From Amaricoccus macauensis (GTDB lineage Bacteria > Pseudomonadota > Alphaproteobacteria > Rhodobacterales > Rhodobacteraceae), in NCBI RefSeq assembly GCF_014201905.1, contig NZ_JACHFM010000001.1, positions 1,316,994 to 1,380,993 on the forward strand: a DNA stretch of 64,000 nt, read 5' to 3'. The position numbers were made by a program, and so were the translations under genes. The notes beneath the pieces were generated by a model. That model saw nothing but the letters and a program-made list of their open reading frames with translations. It ran no database searches and was not told the DNA's origin. The first letter of the stretch is position 1. Each line of letters starts with the position of its first letter. Of the stretch, positions 54,987 through 63,539 are shown piece after piece.

Positions 54987-56990
54987 TCAGCCGATCCGGC
55001 CGCCGCCGGTCCGGGTGATCGCCATGACCGAGGGCCGCGGCGGAGTGCCGTCAGCGAAATCGGGCCAGCGGGTCGACGGATCGTCGAAGTGGGACAACCG
55101 GCCGAAGCCTTCCCAGTCATCGCCACCGTCGCCCGGGTGCTGCACGGCCACGAACATGGTCTCCATGTCGTCCAGCATCCGCGGCCCGCACATCTCGGCG
55201 CCGACCGGCACCCGGAAGAACAGCCGCGAGGTGCCCCGCGCGCCCTCGGCGGTATCGACCGCCCAGACGCCATCGGTGCGGCCGGTCGCGGACGGGCTGT
55301 TGCCGTCGGTCGCGACCCAGAGCCGGCCGTCGCTGTCCACGGAGCAGTTGTCCGGCATGCCGAACCAGCCGTTTACCGTGGTGGCCGTCGAGAACGTCGC
55401 ACCCACTTCGGCGATGCTCGGATCACCGCACTTCAGCAGGATCTCCCAGGTGCCGGTGGTCGCGGCGAAGTCGCCCTCGGCCTCGATGATCTCGATGATG
55501 TGGCCAAAGGCGTTGTCGGCGCGCGGGTTGGCGGGGTTGACGTCGTCCGCCTTGCGCTTGGTGTTGTTGGTCAGCATGACGTAGACGTGGCCGTTCGACG
55601 CGTTCGGCTCGATGTCCTCGGGCCGGTCCATCGGCGTGGCGCCGAGGAGGTCGGCGGCGCGGCGGGTCTCGATCAGCACGTCGGCCTGGTTCTCGAAGCC
55701 GTTCGCCGTGGTGAGCGGGCCCTCGCCAAAGGTGAGCGGCAGCCAGACCATGGTGCCGTCCGCGTCGAAGCGTGCCACGTAGAGCGTGCCCTCGTCGAGC
55801 AGGTTCAGGTTGGCGGCGCGGTCGTCGGCGTTGAACTTGCCGGCGCTGACGAACTTGTAGACGTAGTCGAAACGCTCGTCGTCACCGAGGTAGAAGACGA
55901 CCTGCCCGCCGGGCGCGACGATGCTCTCGGCACCCTCGTGCTTGAAGCGGCCGAGCGCGGTGCGCTTGCGCGGGACCGACGTCGGGTCAAGCACGTCGAC
56001 TTCGACCACCCAGCCGAAACGGTTCGCTTCGTTCGGATCCTTCGAGACGTCGAAGCGATCGTGGAACTTGCCCCACTCGTAGCTGCCCTCGGGGATGCCG
56101 AGACGCTCGTAGTTCTGCGCCTCGCGGTGACCGGCGGGCAGCTCGCCCATGAAGTAGCCGTGGATGTTCTCCTCGGCCATGATGTAGGTGCCCCAGGGCG
56201 TGACGCCGCCGGCGCAGTTGTTGATGGTGCCGAAGACCTTGCGGCCGGTCGGATCGGCGGCGGTCACGAGACGCGGGCTGCCGGCGGCCGGCCCGGTGAC
56301 TTCCATCTCGGTTCCGACCGTGATGCGGCGGTTCAGTGCGCCGTCGGTGACGACCTGCCACTTGCCGCCGGTCTTGCGGATCTCGACGATGGTGCCGCCG
56401 TGCGCGGCCATCTCGACATCCACCCGGTTCTGGTCGGCGGGGGTGAGGCTGATGACCTTCTCGCCGCCTTCGTCGTCGACGATCTCGACGATGCCCGGGA
56501 ACATCATGTGGGCGTCGGTGTACTCGTGGTTCACCACGAGCAGGCCGTGGTTCGCGTCACCCTCGAGCGGAATGAAGCCCACGAAGTCGTTGTTGTAGCC
56601 GAACTGGCGCTCCTGCGCGGCCGGCGTCTGGGCGCGTACGTCGAAGGCCGGCGCGTCCGTGAAGAGCGGGTCGCCCCAGCGCAGCAGGATGTCCGCGTCG
56701 TAGCCGTCGGCCACGTGGTGCGTCGTGTCGATGCCCGCCTCGACCTCGGGGAAATCGAAGGCGGACTTGCCCGTCCCGTCGGCCGCAGCGGCGCGGTCGG
56801 CGGTGATGAGCGCGAGCGGGCTGACGGTGGCGGCGATGGCCGCCGTCGCGAGGGCGCCCTTGAGCACGCCCCGGCGCGAGAAGCGCTCGGCGATGATCTC
56901 GCCCATCGTCGGATTGCTGGTGGGATTGAGCCCCGGGCCCTCGGACTGCTCGAGACGGCTGCTGCGGAAGGGGTTCAGTCGTTCTGTCAT
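54987..56990 (-). CDS. phoX: PhoX-family alkaline phosphatase (DUF839)
   Basis: A 667-residue secreted phosphatase. The Tat signal is FSRRGVLKGALATAAIAATVSPLALI (about residues 37-62). PhoX motifs include GYNNDFVGFIPL, GLLVVNHEYTDAHMMFPG, NNCAGGVTPWGTYIMAEENIHGYF, FKHEGAESIV and NTKRKADDVNPANPRADNAFGHIIEI. PhoX enzymes use iron and calcium and release phosphate from esters in the periplasm. A Pho-box-like direct repeat 87 bp upstream (57077-57094) suggests phosphate-starvation control. Confidence 0.95.
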   Translation of the reverse strand: MTERLNPFRSSRLEQSEGPGLNPTSNPTMGEIIAERFSRRGVLKGALATAAIAATVSPLALITADRAAAADGTGKSAFDFPEVEAGIDTTHHVADGYDADILLRWGDPLFTDAPAFDVRAQTPAAQERQFGYNNDFVGFIPLEGDANHGLLVVNHEYTDAHMMFPGIVEIVDDEGGEKVISLTPADQNRVDVEMAAHGGTIVEIRKTGGKWQVVTDGALNRRITVGTEMEVTGPAAGSPRLVTAADPTGRKVFGTINNCAGGVTPWGTYIMAEENIHGYFMGELPAGHREAQNYERLGIPEGSYEWGKFHDRFDVSKDPNEANRFGWVVEVDVLDPTSVPRKRTALGRFKHEGAESIVAPGGQVVFYLGDDERFDYVYKFVSAGKFNADDRAANLNLLDEGTLYVARFDADGTMVWLPLTFGEGPLTTANGFENQADVLIETRRAADLLGATPMDRPEDIEPNASNGHVYVMLTNNTKRKADDVNPANPRADNAFGHIIEIIEAEGDFAATTGTWEILLKCGDPSIAEVGATFSTATTVNGWFGMPDNCSVDSDGRLWVATDGNSPSATGRTDGVWAVDTAEGARGTSRLFFRVPVGAEMCGPRMLDDMETMFVAVQHPGDGGDDWEGFGRLSHFDDPSTRWPDFADGTPPRPSVMAITRTGGGRIG

Positions 56991-57076
56991 GACACTCTCG
57001 CTACTGGGCCGCGGCAGCGCCTGCCGGGCCTGGCTCGTTGGCTGAGGCCCTTCTAGGAAGCGATCACGATGGTTCG

Positions 57077-57094
57077 GTGACCTGCGAGTGACAG
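57077..57094 (-). promoter_or_regulatory. Candidate Pho box upstream of phoX
   Basis: Read on the minus strand: CTGTCAC-TCGC-AGGTCAC. Two 7-bp direct half-sites are spaced 11 bp start to start, as in the PhoB consensus CTGTCAT-N4-CTGTCAT (first half 6 of 7, second half weaker). Position and target gene fit PhoB activation. Confidence 0.5.
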
Positions 57095-57189
57095 ACTTGT
57101 GTCATAGTGCAATGCAGCGCACGCTCCGCAGGATGGGCGCGCGCCGCAACGAGTTGAGCTTTATGGCGCTTCCGCTCTTCCGCCCGGTC

Positions 57190-60009
57190 TCAGTGTGCCG
57201 CCGACCAGCTCTCGCCCCAACCGGCATCGACCACCAGCGGTACATCGAGCGCGACCGCCGGCAGCGCCGCCGTGGACATGACCGCGCGCACGACCTCGGC
57301 GGTTTCCTCCGCAGCACTTTCGGCGACCTCGAACAGCAGTTCGTCGTGGACCTGCAACAGCATCTTCGCCGGAAGATGGGCGATCGCCGCCGGGACACGG
57401 ATCATCGCGCGCCGGATGATGTCCGCCGCCGAGCCCTGGATCGGCGCATTGATCGCGGCCCGCGAGGCGAAGCCCGCGTGCGGACCCTTGGCGTTGATCT
57501 CCGGCGTGTGAATGCGGCGTCCGAACAGCGTCTCCACGTGGCCGTGCTCCTTCGCGAAGGCCACCGTGCGGTTCATGTACTCCCGGATGCCGGGGAATCG
57601 CTCGAAATAGGTGTCGATGAAGCGCTGGGCGTCGGCGCGCGGGATGCGCAGGTTGTTGGCGAGCCCGAAGGCCGAGATCCCGTAGATCACCCCGAAGTTG
57701 ATCGCCTTCGCCTGCCGCCGGATGTGGGAGGGCATACCCTCGATCGGCACGCCGAACATCTCGGAGGCGGTCATCGCGTGGATGTCGAGCCCGTCGTGGA
57801 ACGCCTGACGCAGCGCGCCGATGTCGGCCATGTGCGCGAGGATGCGCAGCTCGATCTGGCTGTAGTCGAGCGACAGCAGGACGTTGCCGGCCTCGGGGAC
57901 GAATGCCTCGCGGATCTGGCGGCCCTCGTCGGTGCGGACGGGAATGTTCTGCAGGTTCGGGTCGGTGGAGGCGAGCCGGCCGGTCGCGGCACCGGCGATC
58001 TGGTAGGACGTGTGGACCCGCCCGGTCTCGCGGTTGATCGCGTCCTGCAGCGTGTCGGTGTAGGTCGATTTCAGCTTGGAGAGCGCCCGCCAGTCGAGCA
58101 CCCGAGCCGGCAAGTCGTGGCCCTGCGCCGCCAGCTCCTCCAGCACGTCCGCGCCAGTGCCATAGGCGCCGGTCTTGCCGCGCTTGCCACCCTGCAGGCT
58201 CATCTGCTCGAACAGGACCTCGCCGAGCTGCTTCGGCGAGCCGATGTTGAACGGGCTGCCGGCGAGCGTGTGGATTTCCGATTCGAGCGCCGCCATCCGT
58301 TGCGCGAAGTCGCCCGAGAGACGCGAGAGGCGGGCCCGGTCGACGCGGATGCCGTTCCGCTCCATCTCGGCCAGCACCGGGACGAGCGGGCGTTCCATCG
58401 TTTCGTAGACCCGCGTCACACGGGCGAACGGCAGCTTCGGCTTCAGCGCGTTCCAGAGCCGCCAGATGATTTCCGCGTCCTCGGCCGCGTAGGGAGCGGC
58501 CTCCTCGATCGGCACCTCGCGGAAGCCGCGCGCCGACTTGCCGCCGCCGAGCAGCGGCCGGCGTGCGAGCGGCTGGTGGCCGAGGAACTCTTCCGCCAGC
58601 ACGTCGCGCCCATGGCCGTGCAATCCGGCGTGGAGCGCGTAGGAGAGAAGCATGGTGTCGTCGATCGGCGCGAGCGCGATCCCCTGCCGCGCGAAGAGCT
58701 TCACGGCGCGCTTCACGTCGTGGCCGATCTTCAGGACGGAGGCATCTTGCAGCACCGGCTTCAGCCTGGCGAGGGCGGCGGCGAGCGGGATCTGCCCCTC
58801 GGCGGAGAAGAGATCGCCGCCGGCGGTCACGTGGCCGAGCGGCAGATAGGCCGCGGCGCCAGGGCCGATCGCTAGCGCGACGCCGGCAATCTCGCCGGTC
58901 ACCTCGTCGGAGCCGATGCCCTCCACCGAGACCGCAACCACGCCGCGCGCGGGTATCCGGGCGAGCCAGGCGTCCAGTGCCGCCTCGTCGCGCAGCACCG
59001 TGTAGACGCTGCGGTCGATCGGCACGACAGGCGGCGGCTCGCCGGCACCGAGAACCCGCACGTCCGTGCCGGAAGCGGGCGGCGCGAAGCCCGCGGTGTC
59101 GCCGATGACAGGCGCCTCGACCTTCAGCTTCGACGCCACCCGGGTGGCGAGGGTGCGGAACTCCATCAGCGCGAGGAACTCCAGCAGTTGCTCGGCCTCC
59201 GGCTCGCGCACCTCGAGCGTCTCGATGCCGTCGGCAAGCTCGACGTCGCGGCGCAGGGTGACGAGATCCCGGGAGACGCGGATCTGCTCGGCGTTGTCGA
59301 TGAGCGTCGCGCGGCGTTTCGGCTGCTTGATCTCGGCCGCCCGCGCCAGCAGCGTCTCGAGATCGCCGTATTCGCCGATCAACTGCGCCGCGGTCTTGAT
59401 GCCGATCCCCGGCGCACCGGGGACGTTGTCGACGGAGTCACCCGCGAGGGCCTGCACGTCGATCACCCGGTCCGGCGCGACGCCGAATTTCTCGAACACC
59501 TCGTCAGGGCCGATCGCGCGGTTCTTCAGCGTGTCGAACATCTCGATGCCGGGGGCGACGAGCTGCATCAGGTCCTTGTCGGCCGAGACGATGGTGACGC
59601 GCCCGCCGGCGGCCGCCGCCGCGGTGGCGTAAGTCGCGATGATGTCGTCGGCCTCGAAGCCGTCCTTCTCGATGCACGGCAGGTTGAACGCCCGCGTCGC
59701 ATCCCGGATCAGGCGGAACTGCGGCTTCAGATCATCGGGCGGGTCGGGGCGCTGGGCCTTGTAGGCGGGATAGATGTCCTTGCGGAACGTCTGCTCGGAC
59801 TTGTCGAAGACCACCGCCATGTGCGTCGGCGCGTCGTCGCCCTTGGTTTCCTGCAACATCTTCCAGATCATGTTGCAGAAGCCGGCGACCGCGCCAATCG
59901 GCAAGCCGTCGGACTTGCGGGTCAGCGGTGGCAGGGCGTGATAGGCCCGGAAGATGAACCCGGACCCGTCGATCAGGTGCAGGTGGCTGCCCTTGGCGAA
60001 GGGCGTCAC
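57190..60009 (-). CDS. polA: DNA polymerase I with degenerate 3'-5' exonuclease site
   Basis: A 939-residue polymerase starting at GTG 60009. The 5'-3' exonuclease domain (about 1-300) is complete (LIDGSGFIFRAYHAL, FDKSEQTFRKDIYPAYKAQRPD, KDLMQLV, GVAPDRVIDVQALAGDSVDN). The polymerase domain has LSLDYSQIELRILAH, RRQAKAINFGVIYG and LQVHDELLFEV. In the middle, 3'-5' exonuclease motif I (DTET in E. coli) reads S361-V362-E363-G, and motif II (KYD) reads K433-R434-A435, while the motif III tyrosine and aspartate (YAAED) remain. Proofreading is probably lost. Confidence 0.96.
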   Translation of the reverse strand: MTPFAKGSHLHLIDGSGFIFRAYHALPPLTRKSDGLPIGAVAGFCNMIWKMLQETKGDDAPTHMAVVFDKSEQTFRKDIYPAYKAQRPDPPDDLKPQFRLIRDATRAFNLPCIEKDGFEADDIIATYATAAAAAGGRVTIVSADKDLMQLVAPGIEMFDTLKNRAIGPDEVFEKFGVAPDRVIDVQALAGDSVDNVPGAPGIGIKTAAQLIGEYGDLETLLARAAEIKQPKRRATLIDNAEQIRVSRDLVTLRRDVELADGIETLEVREPEAEQLLEFLALMEFRTLATRVASKLKVEAPVIGDTAGFAPPASGTDVRVLGAGEPPPVVPIDRSVYTVLRDEAALDAWLARIPARGVVAVSVEGIGSDEVTGEIAGVALAIGPGAAAYLPLGHVTAGGDLFSAEGQIPLAAALARLKPVLQDASVLKIGHDVKRAVKLFARQGIALAPIDDTMLLSYALHAGLHGHGRDVLAEEFLGHQPLARRPLLGGGKSARGFREVPIEEAAPYAAEDAEIIWRLWNALKPKLPFARVTRVYETMERPLVPVLAEMERNGIRVDRARLSRLSGDFAQRMAALESEIHTLAGSPFNIGSPKQLGEVLFEQMSLQGGKRGKTGAYGTGADVLEELAAQGHDLPARVLDWRALSKLKSTYTDTLQDAINRETGRVHTSYQIAGAATGRLASTDPNLQNIPVRTDEGRQIREAFVPEAGNVLLSLDYSQIELRILAHMADIGALRQAFHDGLDIHAMTASEMFGVPIEGMPSHIRRQAKAINFGVIYGISAFGLANNLRIPRADAQRFIDTYFERFPGIREYMNRTVAFAKEHGHVETLFGRRIHTPEINAKGPHAGFASRAAINAPIQGSAADIIRRAMIRVPAAIAHLPAKMLLQVHDELLFEVAESAAEETAEVVRAVMSTAALPAVALDVPLVVDAGWGESWSAAH

Positions 60010-60010
60010 C

Positions 60011-60196
60011 TCAATGGTCCTCGTGCCCGGCGCCCGGCTTCAGGACATAGCGGCGATCACAATAGCCGCACTCGACGAAACCCTTCTCCGGGTCGATCTG
60101 CAGCCACACGCGCGGGTGGCCGCCGGCGCCGCCACTGCCGTCGCAGGCAATGCGGCTCTGGGTCACTTCAATGGTCTCGGGGGCTGGCGCTGCCAT
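60011..60196 (-). CDS. Small zinc-finger protein (zf-CHCC, NDUFS6-like)
   Basis: A 61-residue protein with the CHCC zinc-binding pattern: IACDGSGGAGGHPRVWLQID followed by FVECGYCDRRYVL. Homologous to the C-terminal domain of mitochondrial complex I subunit NDUFS6, found as a standalone protein in alphaproteobacteria, where a role in respiratory complex I assembly is likely. It lies 1 bp upstream of polA. The ATG at 60196 gives the family start. Confidence 0.9.
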   Translation of the reverse strand: MAAPAPETIEVTQSRIACDGSGGAGGHPRVWLQIDPEKGFVECGYCDRRYVLKPGAGHEDH

Positions 60197-60263
60197 GGGT
60201 CGCTCCGTCGAATGGCTCGGCACGGTCTTAGCCCGAGCATGGTGGCATGAGCAATCGTTCGGC

Positions 60264-60292
60264 AAACGAAAAGGCCGCCCACGGGCGGCCTT
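60264..60292 (-). terminator. Rho-independent terminator of the atp operon
   Basis: On the minus strand, AAGGCCGCCC/GGGCGGCCTT (10-bp stem, tight loop) is followed by TTCGTTT. It begins 22 bp after the atpF stop and closes the atpI-B-E-F'-F transcript. Confidence 0.85.
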
Positions 60293-60314
60293 CACGTCAC
60301 GCGGAACGTCCGGA

Positions 60315-60806
60315 TCAGTGGAGCTTTGCTCCGACCTCGCTGATCGCCTGATCGACGAGCTTGTCCGCTTCGCCAGGCTGCATCCGCTGCTTCAGCACGT
60401 CGCCGGCCGCGGCGACCGCAACGGCGACGGCGCGGTCCTTGATCTGCCGGATCGCCGCCTGCTCGGCCGCCTGGATCTGCTCGCCCGCAGTCTGCATGCG
60501 GCGGGCAACCGACCGGCGGATCTCCTCCTTCGCGGTCTCGGCGGCCTTCTCGGCCTCGACCCGCGCGGCGGCCACGATCTCCTCGGCCTGAACGCTCACC
60601 TCTTTCTGGCGGCGCTCATAGGACGCGAGAAGCGATTGGGCCTCGTCGCGCAGCGCGCGGGCTTCGTCGAGTTCCTTGCGGATACGGACGGCGCGCTCGT
60701 CGAGCTTCTTCGTGACCATTGCCGGCACACCCACGTAGATGAGGATGCCGACGAAGATGACGAAGCCGATGGCAACGACGATGTCGGTGTTGTTGAGGAA
60801 ATCCAT
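60315..60806 (-). CDS. atpF: ATP synthase F0 subunit b
   Basis: A 163-residue stator subunit with an N-terminal membrane helix (about residues 9-30, IVVAIGFVIFVGILIYVGVPAMV). A long charged helix follows that forms the peripheral stalk (LDEARALRDEAQSLLASYERRQKEV). The alphaproteobacterial arrangement has b and b' as separate genes; this is the downstream one, 4 bp after b'. Confidence 0.95.
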   Translation of the reverse strand: MDFLNNTDIVVAIGFVIFVGILIYVGVPAMVTKKLDERAVRIRKELDEARALRDEAQSLLASYERRQKEVSVQAEEIVAAARVEAEKAAETAKEEIRRSVARRMQTAGEQIQAAEQAAIRQIKDRAVAVAVAAAGDVLKQRMQPGEADKLVDQAISEVGAKLH

Positions 60807-60810
60807 GGCG

Positions 60811-61440
60811 TCAGCCCTTCAGCCGGTTGGCGATGGCAGCCTCGACCGCAGCCGTGTCATCGGCACCGGGCAGCAGTGCCCGGACGATCTCGCCCGTGGT
60901 GTCCCGTGCAACTTCTTCGACGCTCTTCGCGGCATTGTCGCGAATCTCGGCGATGCGCTTCTCCGACTCGCCGGCCTTCGCGGCGATCTCGCCGTCGGCC
61001 TTGGCCATCAGCCCGGCAAGCTCCTTGTCGATCCCCGCCTTGGTCTCGGCGGCGATGCGGTGCGCCTCGTCCCGTGCCTCGGCGAGCGCCTTGGTGTAAG
61101 CGGCCTCGGCCTCCTCCGCCCGGCGCTTCAATGCCGCCGCCTGTTCGATGTCGTTGGCGATGGCATCGTTGCGCTCGGCAATCACCGTACCGATGCGCGG
61201 CAGGGCGACGCGCGTCAGGATGAAGTAGAGCGCGATGATGGAGACAAGAAGCCAGAAGATCAGGTTCGGATAGATGCCGGGGTCAAGCTGAGGCATGCCG
61301 GATTCGGCGTGCGCCAGGTTGGTCGCCCCGAGTGTCTCCGTGGTGTGCCCGTCGGTTGCGTGCTCGCCCGCTGCCGGCGTCACTTGGACGTGCCCGGTCT
61401 CGGCCTGCGCAATCACGATTACGGCGGTGTCGGTCGCCAT
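60811..61440 (-). CDS. atpF': ATP synthase F0 subunit b'
   Basis: A 209-residue stator subunit. An unusually long N-terminal extension of about 65 residues (rich in T, H and A) precedes the conserved MPQLDPGIYPNLIFWLLVSIIALYFILTRVALPRIG membrane region. A charged coiled coil makes up the rest. The core matches typical b' subunits starting near MPQLDP, so an internal start is possible, although the ATG at 61440 follows AGGACGGAGTGAGAG at fair spacing. Pairs with b in the stalk. Confidence 0.93.
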   Translation of the reverse strand: MATDTAVIVIAQAETGHVQVTPAAGEHATDGHTTETLGATNLAHAESGMPQLDPGIYPNLIFWLLVSIIALYFILTRVALPRIGTVIAERNDAIANDIEQAAALKRRAEEAEAAYTKALAEARDEAHRIAAETKAGIDKELAGLMAKADGEIAAKAGESEKRIAEIRDNAAKSVEEVARDTTGEIVRALLPGADDTAAVEAAIANRLKG

Positions 61441-61500
61441 CTCTCACTCCGTCCTCTGCGGGCCCGAATCGGCCCGCGGCGTTGCGTCAATGTCCGCGGA

Positions 61501-61737
61501 TCAGACCGCGAACATCAGCAGCAGCGCGACGAGGAACGAGAAGATGCCGAGCGCTTCGGCGAACGCGATGCCGATGAAGAGCGTGGCAGTCTGCTCGCCG
61601 GCAGCCGCGGGGTTGCGGAGCGCGCCCGACAGGAAGTTGCCGGCCACGAGACCCACGCCGATGCCGGCGCCGCCCATGCCAACGCAGGCGAGGCCCGCGC
61701 CGATGAACTGGCCCATCTCCGCGATATTGCCTTCCAT
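61501..61737 (-). CDS. atpE: ATP synthase F0 subunit c
   Basis: A 78-residue hairpin of two membrane helices forming the rotor ring. The proton-binding glutamate lies in [22 protein letters not shown] (second helix). The first helix has the glycine-rich [23 protein letters not shown] pattern. There are no sodium-site residues, so proton-driven. AGGAGAGAG precedes the ATG. Confidence 0.97.
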   Translation of the reverse strand: MEGNIAEMGQFIGAGLACVGMGGAGIGVGLVAGNFLSGALRNPAAAGEQTATLFIGIAFAEALGIFSFLVALLLMFAV

Positions 61738-61799
61738 ATTCTCTCTCCTTGTGGGGTTCTTTGGAAGAAGTCAGGTTCGGTCGGGTCGCCGTCCGGGCC

Positions 61800-62555
61800 T
61801 CAGTGGCCCGGATGCAGCGCGTCGTTCAGGTAGACACAGGTCAGGATCGCGAAGACGTAGGCCTGGATCACCGCCACCATCACCTCGAGGCCGTAGATCG
61901 CCACGATCGCGAAGATCGGCACCACCGCCACGAGGCCGAGCGCGCCGGCAAAGCCCGCGAACACCTTCAGCACCGCGTGGCCCGCCATCAGGTTGCCGGC
62001 AAGCCGGACCGAGTGGCTGAGCGGCCGGACGAAGTAGGAGATGACCTCGATCACCGCGAGGACGATCCGCAGCGCCACGGTCGGCGCGCTCGCCACCCAG
62101 AACAGGTTCAGGAAGTGGGCGCCGTGCTTCACGAAGCCGATCACCGTCACCGAAATGAAGACCGCCAGCGCGAGGACCGCCGTGACCGCGATGTGCGAGG
62201 TCGGCGCGAAGCTGGTCGGAATGAGCGAGAGCAGGTTCGAGCAGAGGACGAAGAGGAAGAGCGTCATGATGTACGGGAAGTACTTGGCGCCTTCCTTGCC
62301 GGTGATGTCGGTCACCATCTTGTGGACGAAGCCATAGGTCGCTTCGGCCATGGACTGCGCCCGGGTCGGGACGAGCGCCCGGCTGCGGGAACCCATGAGC
62401 ATGAGCGCGCTCGCCGCGGCGACCGTCAGCAGCAGCCAGAGGGTCGCGTTCGTCGGGGTGAACCAGTGGACGGTGTCCCCGCCGAACAGCGGAGTGACCT
62501 TGAACTGCTCCATCGGGTGAATGTTGAACCCGCTGCCGCCCGCTTCTTCCGCCAT
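61800..62555 (-). CDS. atpB: ATP synthase F0 subunit a
   Basis: A 251-residue membrane protein with five or six helices. The essential arginine is in [17 protein letters not shown], and the later glutamine or glutamate region is [35 protein letters not shown] near the N-terminus is the alphaproteobacterial pattern. The ATG at 62555 has a GAGAGGG sequence upstream. It conducts protons to the c ring. Confidence 0.97.
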   Translation of the reverse strand: MAEEAGGSGFNIHPMEQFKVTPLFGGDTVHWFTPTNATLWLLLTVAAASALMLMGSRSRALVPTRAQSMAEATYGFVHKMVTDITGKEGAKYFPYIMTLFLFVLCSNLLSLIPTSFAPTSHIAVTAVLALAVFISVTVIGFVKHGAHFLNLFWVASAPTVALRIVLAVIEVISYFVRPLSHSVRLAGNLMAGHAVLKVFAGFAGALGLVAVVPIFAIVAIYGLEVMVAVIQAYVFAILTCVYLNDALHPGH

Positions 62556-62562
62556 TGCCCTC

Positions 62563-62931
62563 TCACTCCTCGTCGGGATCGCCCGGATCCCGCATATTGT
62601 CGTTGGCTGGTCGGCGCGACAGCGCCGCCTCTCCGCGTCCCTCACGCACCTCCTGAGCGGTGCGCATCATCGTGCGGACCCCCGCCGCGAACCCCAGCAG
62701 TGCGAACACCACCAGAAAGATCGGCATCGTTCCCGCCGCCCAGTCGATCGCGTAGCCGATCCCCAGACCGAGGGCCATGCCAGCGACCAGCTCCGTCACC
62801 ATCCGCCACGCGAGCGAGCCCTGGGTGTACTCCCCGTGCCCTCTTGGCGCCGGTTCCTCCCGGGTCGCCTTGGCTGCGGCGATCCGCTCTTCGAGACGCT
62901 TCAGTCTCTCGTCAAACGGGTCTTCCGCCAT
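62563..62931 (-). CDS. atpI: AtpI/AtpZ-family ATP synthase accessory protein
   Basis: A 122-residue protein with a charged N-terminal coiled coil ([15 protein letters not shown]). Two membrane helices follow ([23 protein letters not shown] and [19 protein letters not shown]), then a polar tail. First gene of the F0 operon, 7 bp before atpB. AtpI helps assemble the c ring. GGGAGCGG precedes the start. Confidence 0.93.
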   Translation of the reverse strand: MAEDPFDERLKRLEERIAAAKATREEPAPRGHGEYTQGSLAWRMVTELVAGMALGLGIGYAIDWAAGTMPIFLVVFALLGFAAGVRTMMRTAQEVREGRGEAALSRRPANDNMRDPGDPDEE

Positions 62932-63167
62932 GCCCGGCCGCTCCCCTGCCGGCTTTCGCTTGCGCGATGTGGTAACGGAATGCGGAGCAGGGAGTCAAGC
63001 GAATGTCGGCACCGCACGAGTTCGGCAAGTGCTTGATGCAGGTAGATTTTATCAAATCGCCGACCATGGTCCGATGGCTTTTTCGCGCCGCGGCGCGCCC
63101 CCGGGATCACCGCCACGATCCTCAACCGAACGGTTGAATTTCTTCTGCGACACCAGCAGGATGGCGC

Positions 63168-63530
63168 ATGAGCACCGATCTCGACGTGATTTTTGCCGCA
63201 TTGGCCGACCCGACGCGCCGGGCGATCCTCTCCGCGCTGATGGACGGTGACCGGACGGTGGGGGAACTCGCCGAGCCGCACGAGATGTCGCTCGCCGCGA
63301 TCTCGAAGCACCTTCAGGTGCTCGCCCGCGCCGGGCTGCTCGTGCAGGAGCGGTCGGGGCGGGCAGTCACCTGCCGGGCGCTGCCGGACGGGCTGCGGGC
63401 GGCCGGCATCTGGATACAGGGCGTCGGCGGGTTTGACGCGGACGACCTCGACGCACTGGAGGAACTGGTCCGCGCCGGGCTTGCGGCCGGCGTGGAGACT
63501 GGCGCGGAGACTGGCGCGGAGACCAGCTGA
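63168..63530 (+). CDS. ArsR-family winged-helix regulator
   Basis: A 120-residue regulator. The DNA-binding part is FAALADPTRRAILSALMDGDRTVGELAEPHEMSLAAISKHLQVLARAGLLVQERSGR (residues 9-66). No metal-binding CXC cysteines are visible; the only cysteine is in VTCRALP, so it is probably of the non-metal, SdpR-like branch. The C-terminus ends in a three-fold GXET repeat encoded by a 12-bp tandem repeat. No co-transcribed partner lies in the window; the next gene is convergent. Confidence 0.9.
   Translation: MSTDLDVIFAALADPTRRAILSALMDGDRTVGELAEPHEMSLAAISKHLQVLARAGLLVQERSGRAVTCRALPDGLRAAGIWIQGVGGFDADDLDALEELVRAGLAAGVETGAETGAETS
63489..63524 (+). repeat. 12-bp tandem repeat (three units) at the end of the ArsR gene
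   Basis: GGCGTGGAGACT, GGCGCGGAGACT and GGCGCGGAGACC follow each other in frame and encode G-V/A-E-T three times. Copy number may vary between strains through slippage. Confidence 0.85.
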
Positions 63531-63539
63531 CCGGATCGC

